From Desulfobacteraceae bacterium Eth-SRB2 (lineage in GTDB: Bacteria; Desulfobacterota; Desulfobacteria; Desulfobacterales; UBA11574): DNA of 64,000 nt. Below the pieces are notes generated by a model that was not told where the DNA came from, did not search any database, and saw only the letters and a list, made by a program, of their open reading frames with translations. The stretch is from contig RPGQ01000037.1 in NCBI GenBank assembly GCA_004193595.1, positions 178,827-242,826 of the forward strand, read 5' to 3'. The position numbers were made by a program, and so were the translations under genes. Positions 7,793 to 17,613 of the stretch are shown here, piece by piece; within the stretch, counting starts at the first letter, position 1, and the number at the start of each line of letters is the position of its first letter.

Positions 7793-8409
7793 CAGGCAAA
7801 AATTTTTTTCCCCTGTAACCACGCTTCAATGGGGTTTGTGTACTTAAAATAATTTCTTAAGGCCTCTGCCATAAACAAAAGATCCGACTGGCATCCCATT
7901 TCCCGGCATTTATTCACCAGGTCTTTTTGAACCCTTTGAAAGATATCACGGATATGGTGATAACACCTGAGTCTGGCCATATGATCTCCGGACTCAAACA
8001 CGTCTTTACAGTGCTCTGCATCTATCGAAGTGCAGGTTCGACATACCGCGGGCCTGTCCTTATAAACCATGCACATTCCGTCTTTTAAAAAGATGCAGGG
8101 CAATTCATACCGGATCATGGCTATTTCGTCCGGGGTCTTACCGTTTGTTACGTCAACAATATTTTTGATCCTGTGAATTAGCCCTTGTTTCTCCTGATCC
8201 GTAAAGGTCCGCTCAACATAATAGCCAATAAGCAGGGCCTCCGGCGGCGTTACAACCGGCTGGTTAAAGCAACAGTAGTGGCAGCCGGGTTTGCACTCTA
8301 TAGCTTTGGGCAGAGATTCATGTGACGTAAATTTCAAGATAGCCCTGTCCGTCCAACCCAATGCATTGGAGGCCAGTTCCAGAGCCTTATTCTTTGAGTT
8401 TTTAATCAT
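7771..8409 (-). CDS. YkgJ-family cysteine-cluster protein
   Basis: The 212-residue protein has the cysteine signature of the CxxCxxCC (YkgJ) family: Cys39, Cys43, Cys46 and Cys47, followed later by CIFLKDGMCMVYKDRPAVCR and a nearby THR-C-T motif. The family is thought to bind zinc or an iron-sulfur cluster; its function is poorly known. There is no signal peptide. Its stop codon lies inside the 3' end of the MBL hydrolase gene, a tail-to-tail overlap of 22 bp, so the two transcripts may interfere. Confidence 0.85.
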   Translation of the reverse strand: MIKNSKNKALELASNALGWTDRAILKFTSHESLPKAIECKPGCHYCCFNQPVVTPPEALLIGYYVERTFTDQEKQGLIHRIKNIVDVTNGKTPDEIAMIRYELPCIFLKDGMCMVYKDRPAVCRTCTSIDAEHCKDVFESGDHMARLRCYHHIRDIFQRVQKDLVNKCREMGCQSDLLFMAEALRNYFKYTNPIEAWLQGKKIFACHSFFSS

Positions 8410-8586
8410 TATTTTTTGCCGGATACCTTTGTTTGTTTCAGTATTTCACTTTGATTATTACGTAAAAGTGTCGCTTACGGACAGATTTTTAAATTTTTCT
8501 TTTAATTTTTTATGTAAATTTGTATTATATAAACCTGTATACTACATTATCGCATGGTTTTCAATTTTCAATAAAAGGAGCAAACC

Positions 8587-9321
8587 ATGGCGCGCTATAA
8601 ACAGGGTCTTGCCTTTCGTTATATCCAGAACACAAAATATTATCGAGATCGCCCCTGGAGAGATGATCTTGGATCCATTCCGGCGACGAGGCGATTCAAA
8701 AACTACCCGGAAGCGGAACGCCTGCAATTGCCGGAGCCTGACCTGAGCCGTCCGGCCAACCTCTGGCAATGCCTGGCCAAACGTCGATCTGAACGCGATT
8801 ACACAACTAATCCGCTCAGCCTTGAGGAACTTTCCAAGCTGATGTGGGCAGCTCAAGGTGTAACTGCGCGCGCAGGAATACATCTGCTCCGCACCGCGCC
8901 TTCGGCGGGTGCTCTCTATCCCTTTGAAACCTATCTTTACATTGACCGTGTTGAAGAGGTGACCCAGGGGCTTTACCATTTTAATGTGGCCGATTTTTCC
9001 CTGGAATGCCTGCAAGATGGAAGTTTTAATCAATTGATCACCAGAGCCTGCTTTGGACAGCCGGTGGTACGGCGGGCCGCGGTCGTCTTTATCTGGACCG
9101 CAATGATGCTCCGGTGCATGGTCAAGTACCGTGATCGAGCAATGCGCTACATCCCCATGGATTTGGGCCATGTCTGCCAGAACGTTCAGCTTGCTTCGAC
9201 AGCCATGGGTCTGGGTTCCTGCCCCATCGGCGCTTTTTATGATGATGATATCAACGAATTGTTGGGAGTTGATGGTGAAGAAGAAACAGTGTTGTATCTT
9301 ATTACCGTGGGTAATCTTTGA
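8587..9321 (+). CDS. SagB/ThcOx-type nitroreductase-family oxidoreductase
   Basis: The 244-residue product has the FMN-binding nitroreductase fold layout of the SagB/ThcOx family: the RRSERDYTTNPLSLEELSKL segment, the APSAGALYPFETYLYI motif, and a C-terminal NVQLASTAMGLGSCPIGAF stretch. Family members oxidise azoline rings in ribosomal peptides, but many stand-alone homologues exist in anaerobes with unknown substrates. No precursor peptide or cyclodehydratase gene is adjacent here, so a peptide-modification role is not supported. An AAAGGAG site lies 6 nt before the ATG. It is preceded by a 177-bp AT-rich gap holding a probable promoter. Confidence 0.88.
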   Translation: MARYKQGLAFRYIQNTKYYRDRPWRDDLGSIPATRRFKNYPEAERLQLPEPDLSRPANLWQCLAKRRSERDYTTNPLSLEELSKLMWAAQGVTARAGIHLLRTAPSAGALYPFETYLYIDRVEEVTQGLYHFNVADFSLECLQDGSFNQLITRACFGQPVVRRAAVVFIWTAMMLRCMVKYRDRAMRYIPMDLGHVCQNVQLASTAMGLGSCPIGAFYDDDINELLGVDGEEETVLYLITVGNL

Positions 9322-9333
9322 TGGACGTGTGCG

Positions 9334-9729
9334 CTACCAGATAGCTTGGCTGTAATTTACTCTAATTTTTTCGTCGGCCGTAATAAAATTGGTTTGCTTT
9401 GTTTTGGCTTCCGCTGTCAATAAGCGATCAAAAACATCTCTGGTCCAGTCTATTTTTAAAGCTTCATCAATAATTTTACTTAATGGACAATCCGTTATTT
9501 TCAAATTGATCGACTTTGACAGGCTTTTAATGATTTTTGAGGGTTTCACTTTTATACGCCCTATTTCAAACAAATATTGCAATTCCAATCTGACCATCTG
9601 CGAGATAAACACATCGCAATCTTCGATCGCCTTTTTAGCATTTTCCGTGAGTTTTTTTGTTAAACCTGCATAAAGCCAGACTACAATATGAGTATCAAGG
9701 TAGACTATAGATTGTTTACTTCGTCCCAT
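9334..9729 (-). CDS. PIN-domain toxin, VapC-type ribonuclease
   Basis: The 131-residue protein starts with IVYLDTHIVVWLY, placing the first PIN acidic residue at Asp12. It has an internal glutamate in RLELQYLFEIG and C-terminal acidic residues in TRDVFDRLLTAEA and ITADEKI. These fit the Mg-dependent PIN ribonuclease site. VapC toxins cleave tRNA or rRNA; the target here is not known. The start overlaps the end of the upstream antitoxin gene by 25 bp, the usual arrangement of a toxin-antitoxin operon. The distal tail of the SagB gene lies only 12 bp away, in opposite orientation. Confidence 0.88.
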   Translation of the reverse strand: MGRSKQSIVYLDTHIVVWLYAGLTKKLTENAKKAIEDCDVFISQMVRLELQYLFEIGRIKVKPSKIIKSLSKSINLKITDCPLSKIIDEALKIDWTRDVFDRLLTAEAKTKQTNFITADEKIRVNYSQAIW

Positions 9730-9938
9730 TCCGTCACCTTCAGGTTAACCAAATCATCAGGATCGCCGATAATGCAATCATGGGGTTTTAAATTGTGCAG
9801 TTTGCTCTTTTTTTCTTTAAGAACAATCAGCAATTTATGATTGTTCTTTTCGATCTCGACAGGGATACCTGTTTTTATGATTTCATCGACGACCTTGAAC
9901 AGTTTGTTTCTTAAGGCTGTTAAAGACATATGTGCCAC
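9705..9938 (-). CDS. Antitoxin of the PIN toxin, Phd/YefM- or VapB-like
   Basis: The product has about 77 residues. I chose the GTG at 9938 because a GGGGGTG site sits 5 nt upstream; the ATG at 9929 (MSLTALRNKLFKVVDEI) is an alternative. The N-terminal helix-rich part resembles Phd/YefM-type DNA-binding antitoxins, and the acidic C-terminus (KVTEWDEVNNL) should bind the toxin. It overlaps the toxin gene by 25 bp. Upstream palindromic ACATGT elements are a plausible autoregulatory operator. Confidence 0.82.
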   Translation of the reverse strand: MAHMSLTALRNKLFKVVDEIIKTGIPVEIEKNNHKLLIVLKEKKSKLHNLKPHDCIIGDPDDLVNLKVTEWDEVNNL

Positions 9939-9973
9939 TTTTTCACCCCCTTGGTAAAACGAGCCCAAAAATT

Positions 9974-10006
9974 ACATGTACATTATATATAACATGTACT
10001 GTACAT
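9974..10006 (-). promoter_or_regulatory. Palindromic operator/promoter of the toxin-antitoxin pair
   Basis: ACATGT occurs at 9974-9979 and 9992-9997, 18 bp apart, with a further GTACAT at 10001-10006. On the minus strand TTGCAT (near 10013-10008) and a TATATAAT run lie about 17 nt apart, so the palindromes overlap a probable promoter. This fits autorepression by the antitoxin complex; it is inferred. Confidence 0.55.
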
Positions 10007-10057
10007 ATGCAAGGAAGACTTTTTAAGGAAGAAAAGTCGTTTATTTGTAGGGAACTG

Positions 10058-10933
10058 CTATTCTGCCAGAATTTCTATAATCGGCGGGATAACGTTGGTG
10101 GCGATGTCGGTTCGGGAGCCGCCCCCTAAAACCACTTCCAGACGGCCTTCGGATACTTGTTCGGCGGTTTTTTTCATAAAGCGGGCAATTTCCTGAAAGC
10201 AGCGGCCGCTCAAGCCCAGGCTGCCGTAATCGCCCCGGTGGGTATCAAATCCGAAATACCAAAAGATCAGGTCGGGCTTAAAGTCTTTAACCCGTTGATA
10301 GAATTCGATTTTTACATTTTCGGCATATTGTTCGTCTATATTGTTGACGGTGTCGCCCCTGCCCGAGAATCCCCAGGGGCTTCCCGGCGCGCGGATGTCA
10401 ACTTTAGTGCCGTCCGGTGACTCGTACTCCATACCGCAGCAGCAGACGTGGAGAACATCAGGATCGTTTCTGAGAAGGTCCCGTGTGCCGTCTCCATGAT
10501 GGGCGTCCGTGTCCATAATTGCAAACCGTTGGATATTATGAATTTCGCGTAGATAGGTGATGGTTATGACCACATCGTTAAAACAGCAGTACCCGCCAAA
10601 GTAGTCTTTCCCCGAATGATGTCCGCCTGCACCAATAAGGGCAAATGCATTGTCAATTTCCCCGGTGCAGACCTTTTCTCCGGCAAGCACCACGCCGCCC
10701 ACCGAATGCCAGGCGGTTGAGCAGAGAGGGTCTGCTTCCACACCCCGGATAAGTTCCGGAGTGTGCACTTTCAGTATCCACTCCTCTTCAATGGGAGGTG
10801 ATTCATAGAGGATAACATTATCACGCGCGAGAAGGTGATCAATGGCTCCGGGGAAATCTTCCAGCCGAGCTCCCTTGGTAAGATAGCTCCTGCGGCTGAA
10901 GCTGGGATGGTAAAACACGCCGGTTTTTTTCAT
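10058..10933 (-). CDS. Histone deacetylase-like / acetylpolyamine amidohydrolase family protein
   Basis: The 291-residue enzyme shows the deacetylase active-site set: the His pair His105-His106 in GGHHSG, the zinc-binding DTDAHHGDG (Asp143 and His145) and a third acidic ligand in GFDTHRGD. The family removes acetyl groups from lysine, polyamines or small amides; the bacterial substrate here is unknown. It is the last gene of a tight minus-strand operon after the U32 peptidase and a histidine phosphatase, 12 bp from the latter. A second, shorter homologue lies at 38114-38860. Confidence 0.88.
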   Translation of the reverse strand: MKKTGVFYHPSFSRRSYLTKGARLEDFPGAIDHLLARDNVILYESPPIEEEWILKVHTPELIRGVEADPLCSTAWHSVGGVVLAGEKVCTGEIDNAFALIGAGGHHSGKDYFGGYCCFNDVVITITYLREIHNIQRFAIMDTDAHHGDGTRDLLRNDPDVLHVCCCGMEYESPDGTKVDIRAPGSPWGFSGRGDTVNNIDEQYAENVKIEFYQRVKDFKPDLIFWYFGFDTHRGDYGSLGLSGRCFQEIARFMKKTAEQVSEGRLEVVLGGGSRTDIATNVIPPIIEILAE

Positions 10934-10945
10934 AAATTTTTCCTA

Positions 10946-11581
10946 TTAAAAATCAGAAAGGGCGGGTTTCCCCAAAACTTTTAGATAAGAGGTGTCATTC
11001 AGATACGAAATGATCCATTGATCGTCTTTATACGAAAAAAGGTTGGTGCTGGCGGTATCCTGTTGAATTCGCCAAAAATTATTGTTTTCAATTCCCAAAA
11101 GGCTGCAACAAATCACCTTATTCGGCGCCCGGTGGGCGACCAAAGCGATGGTTTCATTTTGATGTTTTTCAATCAGCTTGTTTATGGCTTCCATGGTTCG
11201 GGTACGGACTTGTTCCAGGCTCTCTCCATTGGGAAAGGTGACCTTATGGGGTTCCCGGAGCCAACGCGTGTAAATATCCGGATATTTTTTCCGTACGTCA
11301 TCAAGGCTAACCCCTTCCCAATCGCCGTAACTGATATCGATAATGGCATCAAGAGGGATGACTTGGATGTTCTGAAATTTGGCTATATTTTCAGCCGTTT
11401 CCATAGAACGGGAGAGGGGGCTGCTGTAAATGGCGTGAATTGTTTCATCTTTTAAAGCCTCACCGGCCAGATGTACCTCTTTCTTTCCGGTGTCATCCAG
11501 AGGAATGTCCATGCGTCCTCTAAATACTTCCTCCAGATTCCAGGCGGTCTGGCCATGGCGAACAAGGTATACTTTGGTCAT
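10946..11581 (-). CDS. Histidine phosphatase family protein (phosphoglycerate-mutase-like)
   Basis: The 211-residue product begins with VYLVRHGQTAWN, the RHG catalytic motif with the phosphorylated His. It has the SPLSRSMETA segment and a second His in ALVAHRA, typical of the branch-1 histidine phosphatases that include cofactor-dependent phosphoglycerate mutase, GpmB and CobC. The exact substrate is not clear. It sits between the U32 peptidase (9 bp gap) and the deacetylase (12 bp gap), so all three are probably co-transcribed. Confidence 0.87.
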   Translation of the reverse strand: MTKVYLVRHGQTAWNLEEVFRGRMDIPLDDTGKKEVHLAGEALKDETIHAIYSSPLSRSMETAENIAKFQNIQVIPLDAIIDISYGDWEGVSLDDVRKKYPDIYTRWLREPHKVTFPNGESLEQVRTRTMEAINKLIEKHQNETIALVAHRAPNKVICCSLLGIENNNFWRIQQDTASTNLFSYKDDQWIISYLNDTSYLKVLGKPALSDF

Positions 11582-11590
11582 GTTCGGCGC

Positions 11591-12616
11591 CTAGATTCCT
11601 TTGATCTGTTGATGAAGTTCTCGGGTTTTTTCCATTCGTGCCCGGTCACGGTCCTGTGCCAGATGACGAATACTCTCATTTGCGTCGGACATTTCCGGAT
11701 CATCGGGATTTTTTCCCTTCACATATCCGTCTATGAGAAGGCGATATGCATGTATCATTTCTGAAATCATCCGGATAGGATACTCTCGCCCCTGTACTTT
11801 AAGGGTTTGCAAACCCAGATCAACATATTGTTTCAGCTCCTCACCCTTGATGGCAAAGGCGACATTCGGCCTGCGGCGGATTTTTTCATTGAACATGGCG
11901 ATTTCTTCAAAGCTCTTTTTTTTACGCCGCATTAGTTTTTCACGCTGAGCCTCTGTTAACAAGCAAAAACGGAAGCAACTGCCGCTTCTGTCCGGCCAAC
12001 CTTCATATTCAACGATTTCATTGCCGTCCTCATCATGGTGAACTTTTTTGATATATGAATCGCTGGTGAATTCATGAAACAGGCAATTGCCCACGCCACC
12101 GATGCAGCGGTTGCCATGAATCAGTATTTCAGTCAAAACGCCGACTTCATCCGCCGTTTTTTTAAACTTGCTCAATTTTTCCACGGTGTCGATTTCGGTA
12201 CTGGTAACAATCTGGGTGGCGCCGGCGTCCCGATAATATTCCATCTGTTCCCGGGTCTGGATATTACACCCCACGCTGGCGTGGATGAGCAATTCCGGAT
12301 AGTTGCGTTTAATAAGCCGTATAAGTTCGGGGGTTTTGGCAATAACCCCTTCTACGCCATATTGAGCCCATTTGGCGACTTTTCCCAATACACGAATAAA
12401 ATGTTTTTCCTGTATTTCCGCGTTAATTGCAACCCGAACCTTGCCGCCATGGTCGTTTGCAATACGCACCGCATCCCTAATCTCACTGTCTTCCATTTCC
12501 CAGACGCATTTTCTGCGGCTGAAACCTTTTGCTCCCACATATACGGCATCGGCGCCACTGTCAAAAACGGCATTTACCATTGTGAGGCTTCCGCCAGGAG
12601 CCAGCAATTCATTCAT
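11591..12616 (-). CDS. Peptidase U32 family protein
   Basis: The 341-residue protein opens with [25 protein letters not shown], the N-terminal signature of U32 'collagenase-like' proteins. It also has [13 protein letters not shown] and a C-FRFC cysteine segment, matching the iron-sulfur-binding cysteines known from U32 members that work in anaerobic hydroxylation (UbiU/UbiV, TrhP). A hydroxylase or tRNA-modification role is therefore as likely as proteolysis. It is the first gene of a three-gene minus-strand operon and is separated by 182 bp from the upstream activase gene. Confidence 0.85.
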   Translation of the reverse strand: MNELLAPGGSLTMVNAVFDSGADAVYVGAKGFSRRKCVWEMEDSEIRDAVRIANDHGGKVRVAINAEIQEKHFIRVLGKVAKWAQYGVEGVIAKTPELIRLIKRNYPELLIHASVGCNIQTREQMEYYRDAGATQIVTSTEIDTVEKLSKFKKTADEVGVLTEILIHGNRCIGGVGNCLFHEFTSDSYIKKVHHDEDGNEIVEYEGWPDRSGSCFRFCLLTEAQREKLMRRKKKSFEEIAMFNEKIRRRPNVAFAIKGEELKQYVDLGLQTLKVQGREYPIRMISEMIHAYRLLIDGYVKGKNPDDPEMSDANESIRHLAQDRDRARMEKTRELHQQIKGI

Positions 12617-12798
12617 GGTATTGAACCCTCCTTATTTACCGGTTTTTTTCTTTCCCGGCACTTAAAATATAATTGTAGAGGATGCAAGTTATAAATTTAA
12701 AAATATTGTTTTGCTAACCAACACAAATTTCTAAAAATTTGAAAATATGCATCTAAAATTGTATTGTCAAGAAAATTTTAAACCAAAGGCCCTTCCCC

Positions 12799-15700
12799 CT
12801 AGTGATCTGCTTCCAACATAATGTTATGTAATCGCCCCGCTCGCAAACAGAATGTTTCCAGTTTTGCATCGATCACCTGAGGAAAAGGAGAACCGTCACT
12901 TTCAATTGCAAGAAAAGGAAGGTCATCAATATTTGCCAGCACTGATCGAAGTCGACCATTCTTCGGATGGGTTGCCAGTTTTCCTTCACGGTTCATGGCC
13001 TCATTAAGGAGGGCCTCTGACAGACGGCTGGGCATGCAGCCAAAGGGACCGATGGAGATCACGCCGCATGCGTGTGAGGCTATCTCGGTTAGGGAGCTAC
13101 CCACTGTCAGAATGGCTTCACCGGTCAGCCTTGGCGATATATAGGGTGCAGCGTTATTAATGACAGATTTAATTTTGAGAGGTTTTTTGTGAATGAAGCC
13201 CGAACGGGACAGCATGCCCTTAATACGCTTTTTGTAACGGGCCATGGTTTTTTTCCTCAGCATAAATTCCAGCTTTTCCATTTTTGACATGTTATAATCG
13301 ACAAGACCTTTGTCCACCAAAAAGTCGGTATATAATATCCACTCGGCAATGGGAGAACAGGTAGTGGCAAACCCTTTTTCTGCGAGACGCTCTGTTAAAT
13401 ACTGGCGGGACAATCCATCCCGTCGAACAAATATCTCGCCAACAAGGGCGATAGACGGCACTTCTTCTACGGGACGCTTCATGTGAATCCGTTTGAGAAT
13501 TTTTGCGGTAGAGGCAAGCTGTTTTTCCAGGGGTGCAAAATCTCCTTTTTCAAATTGGCCAATTATTAACTCCCACTCTTTATCAAATATGTTTATTGCA
13601 TCTCCGACATCTCTAGCATTGGCCAGTATCATCGATCTGATGTCTTCCATGGCATCGGACACAATAATACCCCACCATACTTTTAGCTGGAAGTTATTCC
13701 CCATTCCTGTGTAAGAATTTTCAGACGTCAAGGAAAAAAGAGCCACATCATTTATCCCTAGCCTTTTTATCAGGTCTTCCATAAAAATATAGTACTGTCC
13801 GAATCGGCAGGGTCCCGATCCGGTAGGCATAAAATAGACCACAATATTGGAGTCCCGCTTTTCCTTACGAATAAAATTAAGCAGCGTTCCTGTGGTGAGT
13901 ATCAAAGGCAAACACTCTTTGCAGGATGTATTGGCACGCCCCAATTTCAGCACCGTTTCATCCGCCGGAGGATGAGCTTTGGCATTAAAACCGACTCCCC
14001 GCAATACTGCGGCCAGTGACTCCGATGCAATTTTACCCATAGACGGTACCAGAACTGTAACCCGTGGGTTAGTCATCAGCAACGTCTCACCGGAGGAGGT
14101 AATTACTTTAGGAACACCTTTATCCAAAACTGTACGGGCGAGATTGAAATTTCGTTTTTTATGGAAAATCTTCTTTTCCGCCAGCAATTGCCGGTATGCG
14201 GTAACGATGTCAAGAAACGCTTCAACCCGGGTTTCCAGACCCGCGTCGGCAGTATGGTTGTCCAGCTCAAGGGTCAGGGAGGGTTTACGACCCATGATAT
14301 CCCTGAAATATCCGATAATAAAGGAATCCGGGCCGCAGGAAAAATTGGTTATAAAGGTGCCGAAAAGTTGGGGATGCCGTTTCACTATTCTGGAGGCCTG
14401 AAGGATTCGCTGGCCCATTCCCCAGTACATATGGCGCTTTGATTTTTCATTATCAAACAGGAGAAAATCGAACGGTATGACGCGGATGCCTCTGGATGCA
14501 AGCTTGTGGGGAATGCCCATATGAGCTTCTTCAACAAATCCGTTGTACGGCCGGCCAAAAATCACCACCGCGGTCTTATCCGGATCGATTTCCAGTTCCT
14601 TTAGAGCCTTTTCCCCAATTTGTTTCATCTCAGCCATGCATTCCGTCTGCCGTTTCAATGCGGCCTCAAAAGCCGCCCCAGCCATTTTAGGTCTTAATCC
14701 CATTTGAACGGCGGTTTTAATTAACGGTTCCCGGGCCGTCTCCAACCCTTTTGTCAAGTCCAGAAGCGGGGTAAGGACTTTTGTTCCTTTTGCTTTTAAT
14801 TGGTTGAGCTTTTGGCGAAATGTGGCGCTAAGATAGAAAGTTTCCCCCTGGACAAAAGGACATACCTGGGAACTGGAGTTTCCATCTGAAACAGGAAGTG
14901 CTTTAAAATGGGGCAGAAAAATGTATTTCGGAGGATTTTCCATTTCAAGAAGCGAGTGAAAAAAACCGTGGGAAAGTTCTGCCGGATAACAAAACGCGGC
15001 GTTTCTTTGGTCAATTCCTTCCTGAGAACAGGAATCGGGCACAACCGGTTCAAATCCCAGTTCGGTGAAAAACGTTGAATAAAGAGGATAGTAAGTGTTT
15101 ACCAAGAAACTCCGGTTAATGCCTATTTTTCCTCGATATTTTTTGATGTTGCCTTTGGATAAGTTTTGACCGGATTCCGGGGCCAGCGTTGCACCGTATT
15201 TTTCGAAAACAAGATGCTGCCGGACGCGAATCAAATCCAACTGTGGAACATTGTATTTTATATTGTGCCGTAAATTGTAGTACCGGTTACAGGCGCCGCC
15301 AAAGGGGTATTTGGTTCCCTCAAGTTCTATCACGGCAATTTCACACCGCCGGTCACACTTTTCTTTGCCGCCTTTGCAGGTAAATGATTTTCCGTGGGTG
15401 ACCTCTCTATCCGAAAGAACTTTCAGGTCGAAGCGACTTTTTTCTATCAACCCCATTTCAATTCGCTTTTTTACCTCAAGGGCCACCCCAAAAGCACCCA
15501 TCAGACCGGGCTCCGGAGGAACGATGATGGGTTTGCCTACAAGGGATGCCATGGCCAGAGGGATCGCCCGGTTGTAACAGACGCCCCCTTGCATGAAAAC
15601 TTTCTTCCCTACCGGCCGGTTTCCTTTGACCCGGTTTGAATAGTTCATGCAGATGGAATAGACCAGTCCGGCCACGATATCCTCGTGCTTAACGCCCTCA

Positions 15701-17196
15701 TGAATGGCATTTTTTATGTCAGAGGCGATGAATGCGGCACACTGGTCATTAAAGTTGGGCGGATGACGTCCTTTGAGTGCAATATCTGCAATATCTTCCA
15801 TTGCCACACCCAGGGTCTCAAATGCGGATTCTTCCAAAAACGACCCGGTACCGGCGGAACACGCTTCGTTCATGGCATAATCCGAAGCTACCCCATTGGT
15901 AATGTAAGTGTATTTGGCGTCCTGTCCGCCGATTTCAAAGATCGTGTCCACCTGGGGATCAAAATACACGGCAGCGGCCGCATGGGCGATGATTTCGTTA
16001 ATCACACCGTCTGTGAGGGCATGCAGACCGGCAATCTGGCGGCCGGAGCCGCAGACTCCCAGCCCCTCAATGGACATTTGAGAGGGCTCAACCCTTTGGC
16101 TTATCTGTTTAAGAATAGAATCATAGCACTGCCGGGAAGCCTCAACCGGATTGCCGTTGGTACGCAGATAAACGTCCGCCAGGATTGCGTTGTCCGCTTT
16201 TCTCAGAAGAATCGCCTTGGTAGTGGTTGAACCCACGTCGAGCCCGAGTATGCACGTATCACCCGAACGGATTTTTCCTTTTTCAACGGTTTTAAATTCC
16301 ACGATGTCTTCAAAATGCTGCAAGGGGGCAAGCGTGTCGAATGATGCGGCGTCAGTGCTGAACAAATCAGATATACCGGGAAATTTGCCGGTTTCGTGTT
16401 CCAGTGCCCAGAGGGCCGCGCCCAAAGCTTCGAAATAAGGTGCTTCCGGAGGAACAATCAGACCGGGAATCTCTTTACGAAGACGCTCGATCATCATATG
16501 GTTGCGAGCCGTCCCTCCGGTGATCATAATGTTCTTTCTTTCCACCTTTTTTAAAAGCTCTAAGATTTTATTGGCCATCATTTGGCAAAGACCGGCGGTT
16601 ACTTTTGCTTTGGGCACGCCTTTGTTGGTGGCGTGGGTGCAGTCGGATTTACAGAAAACCGAGCAACGGCCGGACACGGGATACGGCTCTATGGAAACGG
16701 CCCACCGGGCGGCCTCTTTAAGTGATACATTCATTCTTCTAAGTTGCTGAAGAAAGAATTCACCCGTTCCCGAGGCGCATTTGTTGCCGGTCAGAACGTT
16801 GGAAATTTGCCCCAGACGGTTTAGAACATATACCATAAAGGTTTCGCCGCCCGCAGAAACCACGGCAGGACACGATACGTCCGGGGGTTTGACAAACCCG
16901 TAGGCGTATTCCACGGCTTCAGGTTCGGGTATTGAGGAAAGTGTTACGAATTTCCGGAATTTTCGGCCCGTGGCCGCGATACGGTCAAATGAGTTCATAT
17001 CGAGGTCTTTGATGGCCGACAGCAGTGTCCGTTTGGGGTCTCCATCGTGCGGATACAGCCAATAGTTGACCAGTCGCGGGGGGAGGGTCTCTTGTGTCAG
17101 GATGCCTTGCCGAAAATTCTGCTCCTGCTCCAACTGGACAATGGATATGGTGGACGCTCCGAGGCAAAAACCCAGCGATCTTATCTTTTCGGACAT
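12799..17196 (-). CDS. Giant acyl-CoA dehydratase activase-type protein (BadF/BcrA-like, DUF2229)
   Basis: The protein has 1465 residues from the ATG at 17196 (MSEKIRSLGFCLGAST); a longer start at 17241 lacks a ribosome-binding site. Order of domains: a first ASKHA ATPase lobe with NKCASGTGEFF and a cysteine-rich GRCSVFCKSDCTHATNKG; a second, complete lobe with LGLDVGSTTTKAI, GVCGSGRQ, IGGQDAKY and ACSAGTGSF; then a DUF2229 segment (KIGINRSFLVNTYYPLYSTF); then a C-terminal region resembling the HgdB-type subunits. Such proteins are ATP-driven electron injectors related to 2-hydroxyglutaryl-CoA dehydratase activase and benzoyl-CoA reductase subunits. The first lobe lacks the usual D-x-G-S-T loop (it has CLGAST), so it may not bind ATP. 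The partner enzyme is not identified. Confidence 0.88.
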   Translation of the reverse strand: MSEKIRSLGFCLGASTISIVQLEQEQNFRQGILTQETLPPRLVNYWLYPHDGDPKRTLLSAIKDLDMNSFDRIAATGRKFRKFVTLSSIPEPEAVEYAYGFVKPPDVSCPAVVSAGGETFMVYVLNRLGQISNVLTGNKCASGTGEFFLQQLRRMNVSLKEAARWAVSIEPYPVSGRCSVFCKSDCTHATNKGVPKAKVTAGLCQMMANKILELLKKVERKNIMITGGTARNHMMIERLRKEIPGLIVPPEAPYFEALGAALWALEHETGKFPGISDLFSTDAASFDTLAPLQHFEDIVEFKTVEKGKIRSGDTCILGLDVGSTTTKAILLRKADNAILADVYLRTNGNPVEASRQCYDSILKQISQRVEPSQMSIEGLGVCGSGRQIAGLHALTDGVINEIIAHAAAAVYFDPQVDTIFEIGGQDAKYTYITNGVASDYAMNEACSAGTGSFLEESAFETLGVAMEDIADIALKGRHPPNFNDQCAAFIASDIKNAIHEGVKHEDIVAGLVYSICMNYSNRVKGNRPVGKKVFMQGGVCYNRAIPLAMASLVGKPIIVPPEPGLMGAFGVALEVKKRIEMGLIEKSRFDLKVLSDREVTHGKSFTCKGGKEKCDRRCEIAVIELEGTKYPFGGACNRYYNLRHNIKYNVPQLDLIRVRQHLVFEKYGATLAPESGQNLSKGNIKKYRGKIGINRSFLVNTYYPLYSTFFTELGFEPVVPDSCSQEGIDQRNAAFCYPAELSHGFFHSLLEMENPPKYIFLPHFKALPVSDGNSSSQVCPFVQGETFYLSATFRQKLNQLKAKGTKVLTPLLDLTKGLETAREPLIKTAVQMGLRPKMAGAAFEAALKRQTECMAEMKQIGEKALKELEIDPDKTAVVIFGRPYNGFVEEAHMGIPHKLASRGIRVIPFDFLLFDNEKSKRHMYWGMGQRILQASRIVKRHPQLFGTFITNFSCGPDSFIIGYFRDIMGRKPSLTLELDNHTADAGLETRVEAFLDIVTAYRQLLAEKKIFHKKRNFNLARTVLDKGVPKVITSSGETLLMTNPRVTVLVPSMGKIASESLAAVLRGVGFNAKAHPPADETVLKLGRANTSCKECLPLILTTGTLLNFIRKEKRDSNIVVYFMPTGSGPCRFGQYYIFMEDLIKRLGINDVALFSLTSENSYTGMGNNFQLKVWWGIIVSDAMEDIRSMILANARDVGDAINIFDKEWELIIGQFEKGDFAPLEKQLASTAKILKRIHMKRPVEEVPSIALVGEIFVRRDGLSRQYLTERLAEKGFATTCSPIAEWILYTDFLVDKGLVDYNMSKMEKLEFMLRKKTMARYKKRIKGMLSRSGFIHKKPLKIKSVINNAAPYISPRLTGEAILTVGSSLTEIASHACGVISIGPFGCMPSRLSEALLNEAMNREGKLATHPKNGRLRSVLANIDDLPFLAIESDGSPFPQVIDAKLETFCLRAGRLHNIMLEADH

Positions 17197-17613
17197 AAGC
17201 TTTTTCCGATTAGATTGCCCCTGTGAACCTTCATATTCCATTGGAAATCACAAATCCAGATGAGAAAACAGAATTGTTCTGAAAGAACCAAAGTTGTGCG
17301 AAAAAATGTTTTAGCCGGGTTAAAAGTATAAAGAAAAATGGGTTGTGTGTCAAAGAAAAATATCAATTTATCGAAAAAACGCAGCCTAAACAGTACAAGT
17401 TCGTTGGCCCCGCTCATCCCGCCATTCCATTATTCCATTCTGATGGGGTAAACAGGCTGCCATTAATAGACTTTTTAATTCGAGAGGTTGTAGAATTGCC
17501 GAGACGTTTAATTAATCCTTGTCTCAAAGTTTTTTCCGTGGTATCTGCATGACTTTAATTACACTTTTTATATAAATATTTGTAATAAAGAATGGTTAGA
17601 GGGAGGAGCTAAA
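17197..17613. promoter_or_regulatory. Divergent intergenic region with degenerate dispersed repeat
   Basis: This gap separates the activase (minus strand) from the secreted protein at 17614. At about 17420-17515 it holds a TTCCATTATTCCATTCTG stretch followed by TAGAATTGCCGAGACGTT. The same succession recurs, with changes, at 45475-45568 and 51116-51205, so it is a copy of a dispersed intergenic repeat. No gene is supported here. Confidence 0.5.

Noticed and set aside
8587-9321. Ribosomal-peptide (azoline) biosynthesis cluster around the SagB-type gene
   Set aside because: No YcaO cyclodehydratase, precursor peptide or exporter is adjacent.
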